From Larimichthys crocea (taxonomy: Eukaryota > Chordata > Actinopteri > Sciaenidae), in assembly GCF_000972845.2 (NCBI RefSeq), contig NC_040022.1, positions 13,627,711 through 13,691,710 of the forward strand: a stretch of DNA of 64,000 nucleotides, in the 5' to 3' direction. Position numbers and translations under genes: made by a program. Positions 34,301 to 39,639 of the stretch are shown piece by piece (position 1 is the first letter of the stretch; every line of letters begins with the position of its first letter). The notes beneath the pieces were generated by a model, which ran no database searches, had not been told where the DNA came from, and saw only the letters and a list, made by a program, of their open reading frames with translations.

Positions 34301-37182
34301 ACACTGAAATTATAACAGGTTGGAGGTAGATGCAGTAGGGTAGGGTATAGTTCTTGATGTGCGTTTATTCTCAACACAGGTTCAAGTACAGGTGGGCAGG
34401 AACTAGCAGCAAAGAGTAGCACAGGCAAACAAATCCACAAACCAATAATCAGGCAGGAGGACAAACAGGCAGGTCAGGCAGGGAGAAACACATTCCGCTA
34501 CAGGTTTGCAGAAAACAGGCTACAGATACTCAGGTAAACAGAATGAGGTATAGGACTGAAGGACCACGGCTTAAATGGTGACTGAGCCAATGGAGAACAG
34601 GTCTGCGCAGGTGAGTGGCAGGTGTGTGATCCTCCTGATTGCAGTTGAGCAGAATCAAAACTGGTGGGAAAACACAACCAAGGCAAAAAAAGTAAAAATA
34701 CACAAGACACAGAGAAGGAAGAATTAACTAACTAGTTAACTAGTGTAACTAGTTAACATGCTGGGGTCTCGCTTGTTATCAGAATTAACCAGAGAAATCG
34801 CTGCACCAGCTAATAACAGCCATACACCACTGTCAACAGAATCAAGGAAGAGCTCTCCATTTGTCAATTAATCTGTTGTCCACCATGAGCTGGGTTCTGC
34901 TCGAGGTTTCTGTCTTTAAAAGGACGTTATTTCTCAACTTGTTGAGTCTTTGTAAATTAATATTATAAAGAGTACAGTCTAGTCCTGCTCTATACAGGAG
35001 TCGTTGTTATAAAAACAGTTCTATGGATTCTGAGGCCTCTGTTTCACATTTTGAGACACAGGATGCTTCAGAGCGAAGTCAATAATCAGGTTATCTTCTA
35101 GCTGGAAAACATGCGTTTTACATTTCTGCTGCCTCTTGCAACAGAATAAGTAAGTAAGAAGTAAACACTAACTGCTACTCTGCGATACTTAGTTTTATCA
35201 AATACTTGCTCACTTGCACCATCTTTACTCATCCTATAGGCTGACTGTAATCAAAACATTTCATCCTGTGTAACAAGAAGAACTTAGTGGAGGAAGGCTG
35301 ATTTTTTTATGACAGAAGAGAAAGTAATGCAGGCTGCCAAGTGTGAACTGGGTAACACATAATGTAACACATGTTTTGTCCTGTACCTTATTCATAATTC
35401 AACATTTATTGAGAGCTTCACTTGTACCCAGGTGTCAACACTGTGACAGTTACAAACAGGCTAAAGGCCAATCTCTGCTCACTGCATATCCTTTAGTTTT
35501 ATTACTGCACACAAAAATCCAGTTAATCAACGGCACTCTTATAACTAATGAATAAATGTTCTTATATCATTAATCAACAGCAATTAATGAAGTCTGAAGT
35601 GTAGGGTAATGTACACATATAGTAGCAATAACAATGGAGATGACCAATCAACCATTACATTATGACCACTGACAGCTGACTGATTATCTCAGTGGAGGCA
35701 GTTTGATGCTATGGCCAGTGTTCTGCTGGGGAACCTTGGGTCCTGACATTCATGTGGACATTTCTTTGACACGTTCCACCTACCTGCACACCTGTACCAC
35801 AGCACACCTTCAGAGGTCTAGTGGAGTCCATGACTCAATAGGCAGGGCTGTTTTGGCGAGAATAGGTGGACCTGCATAATGTTATGGCTAATTTTAGCAT
35901 ATATGAATATGTTAAGCTTGGATATATACAGTATTAACAGTATGAAGATATATACAGCATGTGCATCAGTTACAGTTACATTTGGAGGTATAAGTATTCA
36001 GTGCAAGTGTATATGTAATAGCTAGATATGAATACATTACAGGTCAGATGTACAGTATAGACAGTAGCATATGAAGATACATGCAGTAGGTCTGTATAAA
36101 TATGTATTAGTATGTGAGTAGTCCAGGTGTCCAAGTGTGCAGTAATGTGGTAGTAGAGTGAAGAAGGGGACAGTGGTGGAGGGGAAGAAAAACAGTTCAG
36201 TCCATGGAGGATGGGGTGGGGTGGGGTGTTGTGGAGGGGGCAGGGTTGCAGAGCTTACTAAGGTGACATGGGAAAAAGCTGTTCCGGGAATGGAGAGACC
36301 TGTAGTGCCTCCCAGAGGGGAGGAGGGCAAACAGTATGTGACCTGGGTGAGAGGTGTCACTGCTGCTGAATATATCTGTAATATCTCCTCCTTAATCCTG
36401 TCTGCTTTCTTTCCACCACTCAACAGACACTCAATGCACTTACTCAGCATTGTGTGGATGTATGTATGTGTGACCAATCACGTGCAATGACAGGACACAG
36501 GCTACAGCTCTGAGTGACTGTAGCTCTGTATCTGTATTTTCTTTGATTTACCAATTTTCATTTTCAAACACTCAGTCACAGACTCAGTTGGCTGAAAATC
36601 TTCCCGATGCTCCACATGGCCAGTCAGCGCCTGGATACAAGTTTTTGTCCATTGCACAGAGCATCAAATCACACTCTGTGCCTTGGTCTTATGAATGATC
36701 ATTCATTTATTAAACAATTTATTTAACAAATGCACTACAAAATATAAAACTACAATATGGTGGAGTTTCAGTTATACATATATATTAGGGTTGTCAAGCA
36801 ATTAAAAAAATGTATCTTTTCCTGACTCAAAGGTGGCACCAGCAGATACCGCTCAGCCTGATTCTTCTTCTTTTATTTAATGGCGGATGGCAACGAGCGT
36901 TTAAGGAACATTACCGCCACCTACTGTGCTGGAGAGTGGGCTGAAGTTCCTTAATTCCACTAGTGGACACAGCCTGATTAATCTGCGTTATTGTTTTTAT
37001 CGCGTTATTTTTCATTATATACAATCCTGGGTTTTTGTGTCTCAGAGTTAGACGGCTCTTACCCACCCTATGGCTATGCTGATCTGCCTCTGGACACCAT
37101 GCCGCTAGACCCAGACCTCCACGAGCCCTACATCCCCGAGATGACCTATGACCCAAGACAGGCCTACCCTGAACCACTCTAA
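7544..37182 (+). CDS. jup: Junction plakoglobin (gamma-catenin), 3' eleven coding exons, 5' partial
   Basis: Plakoglobin links desmosomal and classical cadherins to the cytoskeleton and can act in Wnt signalling. Coding exons: 7544-7745, 7838-7982, 8065-8168, 10230-10349, 11344-11562, 21995-22147, 22403-22522, 22858-23008, 24113-24234, 28662-28704 and 37046-37182. All have AG/GT borders and compatible phases, giving 504 residues and a TAA stop. Armadillo repeats from about 3 to 12 are visible ([63 protein letters not shown]). The tail after AAWE is about 62 residues and ends YPEPL. Beta-catenin has a longer tail ending in a PDZ-binding DTDL, so plakoglobin fits better; [12 protein letters not shown] and [12 protein letters not shown] also match it. 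Roughly 240 N-terminal residues lie outside the window. Whether this is jupa or jupb cannot be told. Confidence 0.93.
7838..7982 (+). CDS. jup: jup coding exon, 145 bp
   Basis: Acceptor TTGTCAG, donor GTATGT. It encodes [13 protein letters not shown], then [20 protein letters not shown] and ends NKPAIVEAG with the glycine codon split. Human plakoglobin has PQALVQIMRNYSYEK where this has [15 protein letters not shown], so the core is conserved and the variable helix differs. Confidence 0.95.
8065..8168 (+). CDS. jup: jup coding exon, 104 bp
   Basis: Acceptor TTCAG, donor GTATGT. It completes the split glycine and encodes [14 protein letters not shown], then [16 protein letters not shown]. The W, R and N of WTLRN correspond to groove residues in beta-catenin that contact cadherin and TCF. 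A (CTA)n run starts 15 nt into the next intron. Confidence 0.95.
8184..8221 (+). repeat. Trinucleotide (CTA/CTG)n run near a jup donor
   Basis: CAACAACTACTACTGCTGCT is followed by five CTA-type units shortly downstream of the donor at 8169. Intronic simple repeat. Confidence 0.85.
8800..9480 (-). pseudogene. Decayed non-LTR retrotransposon, RT C-terminal part
   Basis: The minus strand reads [13 protein letters not shown] and [14 protein letters not shown] at 8940-8820, and [15 protein letters not shown] plus [18 protein letters not shown] at 9400-9250. This matches the order FADDTVVIG, then NINKTKELIVDFRK, then LPSGRRYRSIRS...NSFFP in a common fish LINE. Frameshifts and stops break it throughout. 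It sits in the jup intron, antisense to jup. The catalytic FADD has become FADN. Related shorter pieces lie at 26520-26700, 36040-36420 and 63200-63350. The clade (L2/CR1-like) is a guess. Confidence 0.65.
10230..10349 (+). CDS. jup: jup coding exon, 120 bp
   Basis: Acceptor TCTCTGCAG, donor GTAACC; both ends are in phase 0. It encodes [20 protein letters not shown] and ends TCNNSRNK. The final lysine aligns with beta-catenin K435, a cadherin/TCF contact; the neighbouring K433 position is arginine here. Confidence 0.95.
10350..11343. other. jup intron
   Basis: AT-rich, about 1 kb. The only structure seen is a CA microsatellite at 11209-11246 close to the 3' end. This intron divides a region that, as I recall, is one 339-bp exon in CTNNB1. 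Confidence 0.7.
11209..11246 (+). repeat. Microsatellite (CA)n
   Basis: About 19 uninterrupted CA units, roughly 100 nt upstream of the acceptor at 11343. Confidence 0.95.
11344..11562 (+). CDS. jup: jup coding exon, 219 bp
   Basis: Acceptor CTCACAG, donor GTAAGC; phase 0 at both ends. It encodes 73 residues: [20 protein letters not shown], then [18 protein letters not shown], then [16 protein letters not shown] and ends PVVK. VEALIHA.LRAG and GIPA.VKLL.QP favour plakoglobin over beta-catenin. Confidence 0.95.
12090..12360 (+). repeat. Teleost interspersed repeat ('GCTAACATGCTGATG' family)
   Basis: CGTGAGGCTGTGCAGTGCTT, GTGCTAAATGCTC, ATGGCTAATTAGCACAAAAC, and TGACTGAGGCTGATGTAGG occur in the usual order of this family. 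It is longer than the copies at 6985-7170 and 19370-19510. No ORF. Confidence 0.55.
12395..12520 (+). repeat. Possible interspersed repeat piece (TTTTACCAGGCAG type)
   Basis: TTCTTTATTTTACCAGGCAGC followed by ATTATTTACAATGACGGCATG resembles a common fish repeat that starts TTTATTTTACCAGG. Weak and short. Confidence 0.3.
13566..13597 (+). repeat. Microsatellite (TAA)n
   Basis: About ten TAA units with one GAT interruption. Confidence 0.9.
14476..14662 (+). mobile_element. tRNA-derived SINE with target-site duplication
   Basis: The head contains TAGCTCAGTTGG (14486-14497), a match to the RNA polymerase III A box, and a degenerate B box in GGGTTTGAATTCGACC about 60 nt later. The tail is AAATAAAGCTTGAAAAGGCC followed by an A-rich run. 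It is flanked by ATTACCAAGACTA (14463-14475) and ATTGCCAAGACTA (14663-14675), a 13-bp duplication with one mismatch. Two more copies are at 15152-15349 and, inverted and split, at 30388-31319. The anticodon stem is not tRNA-like, so this is not a functional tRNA gene. Confidence 0.85.
14798..14945 (+). repeat. Teleost repeat ('TCCATACAGAGCAGGTCTA' family), fragment
   Basis: TTTCCATACAGAGCAGGTCT is followed by TATTTACAGAGATTCCCACC, AAGCACTTGGTGACAGTGGC and AGGCAGAAACCTTGAGCAGA. The same order occurs at 18296-18535 and, inverted, at 20375-20556 and 34868-35010. It is a common non-coding teleost interspersed repeat; the class is uncertain. Confidence 0.6.
15152..15349 (+). mobile_element. tRNA-derived SINE, second copy
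   Basis: Nearly identical to the copy at 14476-14662: same A box TAGCTCAGTTGG, B box GGTTTGAATCC (closer to consensus here), and the same AAATAAAGCTTGAAAAGGCC tail. It keeps an internal CCACATTCCTGTCACTC segment missing in the first copy. I could not define a clear target duplication. Confidence 0.8.
16347..16397 (+). repeat. Microsatellite (TG)n
   Basis: About 25 uninterrupted TG units. Confidence 0.95.
17343..17371 (+). repeat. Short tRNA-like A-box fragment
   Basis: GCGGCTGTGGCTCAGGGGGT resembles the end of a fish repeat containing a tRNA-like A box. There is no B box at the expected distance, so it is only a fragment. Confidence 0.35.
17880..18830 (+). pseudogene. Decayed L2-like LINE reverse transcriptase
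   Basis: In shifting + frames the stretch reads a [11 protein letters not shown] block (about 18000-18035), a [12 protein letters not shown]/HQSGF block, a YLNNRTYRV block (18265-18290), an SALGPLL block (18575-18595) and the catalytic [11 protein letters not shown] (18647-18679). That is the order of an L2-type reverse transcriptase. Frames are broken in many places, and a different repeat (18296-18535) has inserted between the NRTYRV and SALGPLL blocks. It lies in the jup intron in the same orientation as jup. Confidence 0.7.
18296..18535 (+). repeat. Teleost repeat inserted in the L2-like LINE
   Basis: It starts CAGTTCATTTCAATTTTATT, continues with TACACTTTCCATACAGAGCA and AGACAGAAACCTTGGGCAGA, and ends in a (GA)n tract at 18482-18535. 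Same family as 14798-14945 but with the 5' head kept. It splits the reverse transcriptase remnant. Confidence 0.7.
19370..19510 (-). repeat. Teleost interspersed repeat, inverted fragment
   Basis: CATCAGCATGTTAGCATGGT, TATTAGCATTTAGCTC and CTCATAGAGCTGCTAGCATG are the reverse complement of motifs in the family at 12090-12360. Confidence 0.5.
20375..20556 (-). repeat. Teleost repeat ('TCCATACAGAGCAGGTCTA' family), inverted
   Basis: CACCATGAGCTGGGTTCTGG, TGCCACTGTCACCAAGTGCT and CACTATATAAATAAAATTTG are the reverse complement of the family's internal and head motifs. No ORF. Confidence 0.6.
21995..22147 (+). CDS. jup: jup coding exon, 153 bp
   Basis: Acceptor CTTCAG. It encodes [19 protein letters not shown], then [16 protein letters not shown] and ends AQQTYQ. 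The donor is GTCTGG, unusually weak (C at +3), yet the following exon continues in frame as DGVRMEE, as in plakoglobins. A (CATCAT)n-like run follows in the short intron (22165-22190). Confidence 0.93.
22403..22522 (+). CDS. jup: jup coding exon, 120 bp
   Basis: Acceptor TTTTCAG, donor GTACAC; phase 0. It encodes [20 protein letters not shown] and ends [10 protein letters not shown]. As I recall, the matching CTNNB1 exon is also 120 bp. Confidence 0.95.
22858..23008 (+). CDS. jup: jup coding exon, 151 bp
   Basis: Acceptor GTGTCCAG, donor GTACAC. It encodes [20 protein letters not shown], then [20 protein letters not shown] with the next codon split. [15 protein letters not shown] is plakoglobin-like (beta-catenin has EAEGATAPLTELLHS). 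Confidence 0.95.
23370..23580 (+). repeat. TTAA-type non-autonomous element, 3' half
   Basis: GAAAGGCCCCATTTAGAGCT, ATGCTGGACTCTGTGGAAGA, GTAGATATAAAAGTCTCATT and GGGGATTATACACTAAAG follow the order of the teleost element whose 5' half is at 1070-1168. It lies in the jup intron upstream of the exon at 24113. Confidence 0.55.
24113..24234 (+). CDS. jup: jup coding exon, 122 bp
   Basis: Acceptor CTTGCAG, donor GTAAGA. It completes an alanine codon and encodes [20 protein letters not shown], then [30 protein letters not shown] is the plakoglobin form (beta-catenin has LFRTEPMAWNE). It ends the last armadillo repeat. Confidence 0.95.
24292..24986. mobile_element. Non-autonomous DNA element with TTAA-type flanks (piggyBac-like)
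   Basis: The left end AGGTACAATATGTAAGAT (from 24292) and the right end ATCTTATTGTACCT (to 24986) are inverted copies that differ by a short indel. The flanks are TTAT (24288-24291) and TTAA (24987-24990), consistent with a TTAA target duplication with one mutation. The 695 bp contain no transposase frame. The piggyBac assignment rests on the TTAA flanks only. A related end (GAGGCAATATGTAAGAAT) occurs at 25846. Confidence 0.55.
26520..27600 (-). pseudogene. Strongly decayed LINE fragment
   Basis: The left edge (GTGGAGGATGAATTGAAGAG, TCTCACAGCCTGAGGAAAGA, then a degenerate arginine-rich block on the minus strand) matches the piece at 63200-63350. It continues with CATTGAGCAGTAGGTTGTTC and GGTTGTTCTCTATGCACCAC, as in the FADDTVV-to-NKTKELIV region of the LINE at 8800-9480. 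No frame longer than about 62 codons survives. Confidence 0.45.
28662..28704 (+). CDS. jup: jup coding exon, 43 bp
   Basis: A very short exon with acceptor TCTTCAG and donor GTGAGT. It encodes [14 protein letters not shown] plus the first base of a glutamate codon (G then AG). It belongs to the variable C-terminal tail. The call rests on good splice sites and phase rather than sequence conservation. Confidence 0.85.
28915..29215 (+). repeat. Teleost interspersed repeat ('AAAGCGCTTTACACTACA' family)
   Basis: ATAAATGGACTGTACTTTCT, CTCAAAGCGCTTTACACTAC, CACACACTGATGGCATTAGC, TCTTGTCCAAGGACACTTCG and GAGCCGGGGATTAAACCAGC occur in the typical order of a widespread fish repeat. Non-coding. Confidence 0.6.
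30420..31168 (-). pseudogene. L2-like LINE fragment, segments permuted, with hAT terminus
   Basis: On the minus strand 31168-30950 encodes the ORF C-terminus ([21 protein letters not shown] ... [18 protein letters not shown]). After that, 30944-30634 encodes an upstream block ([38 protein letters not shown]). In a normal L2 the second block precedes the first. At 30591-30617 the inverted start of a hAT terminal repeat (CAGGGGCGGTCC on the minus strand) follows, then GA-rich simple sequence to 30433. The copy at 48740-50885 has the same hAT junction but normal order. Confidence 0.7.
30433..30590 (+). repeat. GA/GGGA-rich simple sequence
   Basis: A (GA)n run at 30433-30474 and a GGGA/GGAG run at 30551-30590 flank about 75 bp of mixed sequence, at the 3' edge of the L2-type fragment. 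Confidence 0.85.
32130..32178 (+). repeat. Imperfect (CA)n run
   Basis: CGCATACACATACACACGCA followed by CA units with CT and TA interruptions. Confidence 0.85.
32712..33260. repeat. Possible mariner/Tigger-type non-autonomous element
   Basis: The right end GTTATAGTGAGGGACAACTG, preceded by CTGCGAAACAGCGAGGCCAC, and the left part AATAAACGAAATCCGCGAAG resemble inverted ends of pogo/Tigger-like MITEs (outer end CAGTTGTCCCTCACTATAAC). I do not see a clean left terminus, so the limits are approximate. No transposase is encoded. Confidence 0.4.
33929..33964 (+). repeat. Microsatellite (CA)n
   Basis: CA units with one TG interruption, intronic. Confidence 0.9.
34230..34720. repeat. Possible retroelement 5' region remnant
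   Basis: AATCAGGCAGGAGGACAAAC, AGGCAGGTCAGGCAGGGAGA and CTTAAATGGTGACTGAGCCA recall the repetitive 5' region of some fish retroelements. No coding frame, and I cannot name the family. Confidence 0.3.
34868..35010 (-). repeat. Teleost repeat ('TCCATACAGAGCAGGTCTA' family), inverted
   Basis: GTCCACCATGAGCTGGGTTC, CGAGGTTTCTGTCTTTAAAA and TCTAGTCCTGCTCTATACAG are the reverse complement of the family described at 14798-14945. Confidence 0.55.
35651..35890 (+). mobile_element. Internally deleted Tc1-like transposon
   Basis: The ends CCATTACATTATGACCACTG (left) and CATAATGTTATGGCT (right, 35876-35890) are near-inverted termini. Inside, the + strand keeps two separated pieces of a Tc1-type transposase gene: GGAGGCAGTTTGATGCTATG with [19 protein letters not shown], and CAGCACACCTTCAGAGGTCT with [10 protein letters not shown]. 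Full fish Tc1-like elements are about 1.6 kb, so most of the interior is gone. It cannot encode transposase. Confidence 0.7.
36040..36420 (-). repeat. LINE-like fragment, uncertain
   Basis: AAAAAGCTGTTCCGGGAATG, GAGAGACCTGTAGTGCCTCC and CAGAGGGGAGGAGGGCAAAC resemble, on the minus strand, the LPSGRRYR...NSFF block of the LINE at 8800-9480. The 146- and 110-codon frames over this stretch are not a recognisable protein. Confidence 0.4.
36864..36969. mobile_element. 106-bp MITE-like insertion upstream of the last jup coding exon
   Basis: CAGCCTGATT occurs at 36854-36863 and 36970-36979, flanking 106 bp that include TTTATTTAATGGCGGATGGC and ACATTACCGCCACCTACTG, motifs of a short fish MITE. The flank (ATTAATCTGCGTTATT on the right, CAATTAAAAAAATGTATC on the left) looks like another older repeat, so this is nested. 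The insertion ends 76 nt before the exon at 37046. Confidence 0.6.
37046..37182 (+). CDS. jup: jup last coding exon with stop codon
   Basis: Acceptor GTGTCTCAG. It encodes the tyrosine- and proline-rich tail [20 protein letters not shown], then [19 protein letters not shown] and TAA at 37180-37182. The coding end is followed by CAG and a good donor, GTAAAC, so the exon ends at 37185 and the stop lies only three bases before an intron. The tail lacks a DTDL-type PDZ-binding end. Composition (P, Y, D, L) resembles the mammalian plakoglobin tail although the sequence differs. Confidence 0.9.
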
Positions 37183-37185
37183 CAG

Positions 37186-37197
37186 GTAAACACATAC

Positions 37198-37259
<62 letters not shown>

Positions 37260-37740
37260 CCAACCTTGAAAAAGGTTTCTTTCCAAACCAGCTTTCCTCT
37301 GTGATCGTTTGTTTTAACTGCCTGGATTTATCTTGATTTGGTCAAACTACATTTAAAAAAATGATCAGGCAGTGCAGCTTGGGCTGATTAATAAGTGGCA
37401 TTACTTAAAGTACTGCTGTCACTTGGCAAAGTAGATGTTTACTTCTATGTTCAGTCTTAATGCTGAGCTAGGCTAACCACGTACCGATGTCAGCTTTGTA
37501 CTCGATACACAGATGTGAGATTAATATTGATCTTTTCATTCCAATCTGGAAAAGAAAAAAGAAAGATGTACATTTTTTTAAGATTGTTTTTTTGGAATTT
37601 AATACTTAAAACTGGCTGTTTAATTACTTTATATTTTCTGAGTGCTTAACTAATTTATTGTTAATATTTTATATCCCTTCTAATCTTTATGTTTAACTGA
37701 TGATCATACCTGAGAATATCTGCTGTTTTCTTTGTTTCAG
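37186..37740 (+). other. jup: Intron in the jup 3' UTR
   Basis: Donor GTAAAC at 37186 and acceptor TTTGTTTCAG ending at 37740, 555 bp. CTNNB1 is known to have an intron after its stop codon, so the position fits the family. Because the stop is within three bases of the junction, nonsense-mediated decay would not be expected. Confidence 0.65.
37191..37259 (+). repeat. Microsatellite (CA)n beside a jup 5' splice site
   Basis: About 32 CA units start five bases after the donor GTAAAC at 37186. Length variation here could affect recognition of the donor. Confidence 0.95.
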
Positions 37741-39260
37741 GAGAATAAAACATAAAAGCTGAAAGTAAACAGGTGAATGAGCAAATCACAGGAGAAAGAC
37801 TGGAGGAATGGATAATGGAAGAAGCTTGGAGATTTGAATCACAAAGGGAATTAACCCCTTTTCAACAAGTGGATAAAAATCCCATTTGGCAATCAAGAAC
37901 TATCAAAAGAGGTTGCTTATTAAAAGAGGTTTATTGTTGCTGTAAATGAAAAATGTAACTTTGTTATAATGTTTTACTGTTGGCTGAAAGTGGTGGTGGT
38001 GGTGTGTATGTATGGGGGCGGGGCGGGGTCTAAAGTTTTGAGGCGTTGTTACACGGGTAACTTTTTGAAGCAATCAAGTCAGTTAGGATCGACAAAGTCA
38101 CGTGATAATCCTCACCAAATGTATGAACGTCTCACCTGTAAAGAATCTACGAGTTTGAGAGAATCAGAATTTGCTGAAATGTTACAAAATGTACAAGTGT
38201 GACAGTGTTAGTGATGCGATGCCTGTTGTAATATTAGTTGTGATATACAGGGACTTTTCCCCCCAACACATGGGTATCTCATTACATTATAATTAACTAT
38301 GACCCCCTGGTACAACCATTCACACCATCACTAAACACTCACTATGAAAACTATTAAAAACTCTGCCTGCAAAACATGCAGTGTTCAACAGATTCTCTCT
38401 CCTGATAATAATTACTGCCGGTCACTATTGCTCCCAAATGCTACCCGTGTATCTCAGCCTGTAGCTGCTGTCTTTTAGATGTCTCCTCTGTGTATTTGAA
38501 GAGTGCACATGTCCCAGGGTGTCCATGTGTGGTCGTTGCATGGTAGTAAATCGTGTACTCGTTCAAATATTCTTCATCTTTACATACGGAGAAAGAAAGA
38601 AAAAAAAAGACAGTGGGTTTTTACAAGCCATTTTGGATTACGGCACCCAAACCTCAGTGTGGACTACAAATCCCACCATGTCCCAGCCTCACTTTCACTA
38701 AGCGGATATTCTGTTCAAATGTCCACAGGAAACAGACTGCAGATCTCACCATTGTCTGGTCATTTAGACCCACACACCTCCAGTGGAAATGGACCACAGC
38801 TCTCTAATCAATACATTTACAACAGTCCTTGCATTGTGCTTCAACTTAATGACAGATGGCTTTTGTACCGAGGTCAGTCATAGAAGTTTGTCATCCACTG
38901 TATGTCACTGTCAGCAGGGGGGTGGGGGCCGCAAACTCTGAATATAATATAATAATACTTGCTGCTGCTCACGGCATGTATTAATGAGTCAGTGTTTGAT
39001 TGGTGTGCAGCACCTTTTCTACCTAACCTTCACATTATACAGTCCACATTGTCTGCATTAAAGAGTGGCTGCAGCTGGAAGGTGAACGTCGTGGACAGTT
39101 TGGAGAGCAACACGTCTGCTGTTGCTGGTTTCATCGCCAACAACAGCAGCAGCTTTAGCCTGCAGTGTTAAGAAAGCACAACTTACAATGACTTATCAAT
39201 TGCTGAGGCAATCTACCACATTCATATTGTTCCTGAATATGAACTTCATTAAATTTTGTT
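37741..39260 (+). other. jup: Putative jup 3' UTR terminal exon (end uncertain)
   Basis: Sequence after the acceptor at 37740 has no conserved frame. Candidate poly(A) signals are weak ATTAAA hexamers at 39057-39062 and 39248-39253; I cannot decide which is used. A GC-box-like run (GGGGGCGGGGCGGGGTC) sits at 38015-38031. The overlapping short frames (38503-38883 and neighbours) show no domain and are taken as chance. Confidence 0.45.
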
Positions 39261-39394
39261 AGAACTGTTTGGGTTCACATTTATTCTGCATGCATGGAGG
39301 ACCATCATTACTGTGGGAGATTTAAAATGTTAACTTTAACACATTTTAATATGCATTTTCCTTTGATGTATGCATTTACTTTGTCATTTTTGTT

Positions 39395-39600
39395 TTTTTT
39401 AAAGAATCAGTGTGTATGTTTTAGTGGCACCTTGTGGTGTAGTTGCTGAGTCCATTCCCCTCACCTCACCTTCTCCTTCTCCTTCCTGTTTCGTAGGAGC
39501 AACATAAGAAATGTGAAAAGGCCCTGTTTAGAGCCAGTGTACTGTAGAAACAGAGCATATGTGTCATATTCCATTTCCATTTTAAACAGAGCCCTCTAAA
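39395..39600 (+). repeat. TTAA-type non-autonomous element, 5' half
   Basis: TTTAAAGAATCAGTGTGTAT, GTGGCACCTTGTGGTGTAGT and AAAGGCCCTGTTTAGAGCCA match the family at 1070-1168 and 23370-23580. It sits immediately left of the Rex3 element. Confidence 0.5.
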
Positions 39601-39639
39601 CCATACAATAATGTAATAATAATAACAATAATAATAATA

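Larger units (their letters stand above)
28705..37045. other. jup intron, 8.3 kb
   Basis: It holds interspersed repeats at 28915-29215, a nested SINE/L2 complex (30388-31319), a possible mariner-type element (32712-33260), microsatellites, a repeat at 34868-35010, a Tc1-like remnant (35651-35890), a LINE-like piece (36040-36420) and a small insertion just before the next exon (36864-36969). The remainder (29230-30380, 31330-32100, 33300-34800, 35020-35640) shows no gene-like signal. Confidence 0.65.

Noticed and set aside
36037..36490. Overlapping 146- and 110-codon frames on opposite strands
   Set aside because: Low-complexity G/C-rich sequence over a likely LINE fragment; no domain on either strand.
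7544..37182. Beta-catenin (ctnnb1) instead of plakoglobin
   Set aside because: The armadillo exons are similar, but the diagnostic stretches ([37 protein letters not shown]) and the short tail without DTDL fit plakoglobin.
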